Assembly: GCA_938082635.1 (NCBI GenBank)
Contig: CALLLI010000154.1
Coordinates: 1-33,215 of the forward strand
Direction: 5' to 3'
Source of the DNA: an uncultured Verrucomicrobiales bacterium
GTDB taxonomy: Bacteria; Verrucomicrobiota; Verrucomicrobiia; Verrucomicrobiales; DEV007
DNA: 33,215 nucleotides
Both the position numbers and the translations under genes were made by a program. This document shows positions 32,979-33,215 of the stretch, piece after piece. Position 1 is the stretch's first letter. Each line of letters opens with the position of its first letter. The notes beneath the pieces were generated by a model. That model was given only the letters and a program-made list of their open reading frames with translations, had not been told where the DNA came from and did no database searches.

Positions 32979-33215
32979 ATGCAGCCCAACCCCCTGCTCC
33001 TTCTTCTCATTCTGGTCTTGCCCCTCAACGCCTGGGCCGCCCCGCGACTCTCCGAGATCCTTACCGTAAATACAGGCGGGCTTGAAGACAAAGACGGCAA
33101 CTTGTCTTCCTGGGTCGAGATCTACAACCCTAGCGAGGAGCGCATCGATCTTCAAGGGATGCATGCAACCAACGATCCCGACAACCTAACAAAATACACG
33201 TTCCCCAAGCTCTTT
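32979..33215 (+). CDS. secreted lamin-tail-domain protein, 5' end only
   Basis: An open frame of 79 codons cut off by the right edge of the window. Residues 1-20 form a signal peptide (MQPNPLLLLLILVLPLNAWA), with cleavage likely before APRLSE. The mature start matches the lamin-tail domain (LTD) found at the beginning of large exoproteins of Verrucomicrobiota: SEILTVNTGGLEDKDGN, SSWVEIYNPSEERIDLQG and DNLTKYTFPKL. In such proteins LTD repeats or CotH-like domains often follow. The function is unknown; a surface or adhesion role is likely. It is divergent from the oxidoreductase gene, with 102 bp between the two starts. Confidence 0.8.
   Translation, partial: MQPNPLLLLLILVLPLNAWAAPRLSEILTVNTGGLEDKDGNLSSWVEIYNPSEERIDLQGMHATNDPDNLTKYTFPKLF

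Overview
The window looks like a chromosomal segment of a member of the Verrucomicrobiota (PVC superphylum), roughly mid-50s %GC by eye. The phylum is inferred from protein content: a PVC-type ECF sigma factor, a secreted cyclophilin whose C-terminal half carries the 'S.DL..W...FFRL' module common in verrucomicrobial exported proteins, a lamin-tail-domain exoprotein, a DksA-like protein with a lysine/alanine-rich tail, and a Gram-negative envelope operon (bamA-skp-lpxD). No tRNA, rRNA, CRISPR array or prophage was recognised.

Layout. (1) 1-3719 is accessory and gene-poor: one complete DDE transposase, an orphan ECF sigma factor preceded by two strong hairpins, then about 1 kb without a gene that holds a 9-bp tandem repeat and REP-like palindromes. 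(2) 3720-10274 encodes exported proteins: a large secreted protein with about seven beta-sandwich repeats, a secreted DUF2314-like protein, a divergent secreted cyclophilin and an overlapping ApbE flavin transferase. (3) 10271-18011 is a minus-strand run of eight loci: peroxiredoxin (broken), ROK kinase, Ppx/GppA-HD protein, DUF6941-like protein, MsrA lipoprotein, GH20 hexosaminidase (broken), a stand-alone glycogen-binding CBM48 protein and glycogen synthase. The themes are carbohydrate storage and oxidative repair, and two of the eight are decaying pseudogenes. (4) 18136-24862 is a plus-strand run: rlmH, then bamA, skp, lpxD and a membrane-anchored protein of unknown function; this is outer-membrane protein and lipid A biogenesis. 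(5) 24869-29097 is minus strand: a DksA-like protein with nine octapeptide repeats, an SLC13-type transporter with two RCK_C domains and a single-pass membrane protein. (6) 29410-31794 encodes a transmembrane pseudokinase, divergent from region 5 across a 312-bp AT-rich intergenic region with a good sigma-70 promoter and nested inverted repeats. (7) A Gfo/Idh/MocA oxidoreductase and the 5' end of a lamin-tail exoprotein close the window.

The most notable points are the transmembrane pseudokinase and its divergent membrane partner with a structured regulatory region; the DksA-like protein with a histone-H1-like repeat tail; the peroxiredoxin pseudogene, with a stop exactly at the peroxidatic cysteine plus a 10-bp slippage tract; the triply damaged hexosaminidase gene; and several enzymes whose catalytic motifs are degenerate (kinase, Ppx, ROK). 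I found no clear defence or mobile system beyond the single insertion sequence. All functional calls come from reading motifs; no database search was run.
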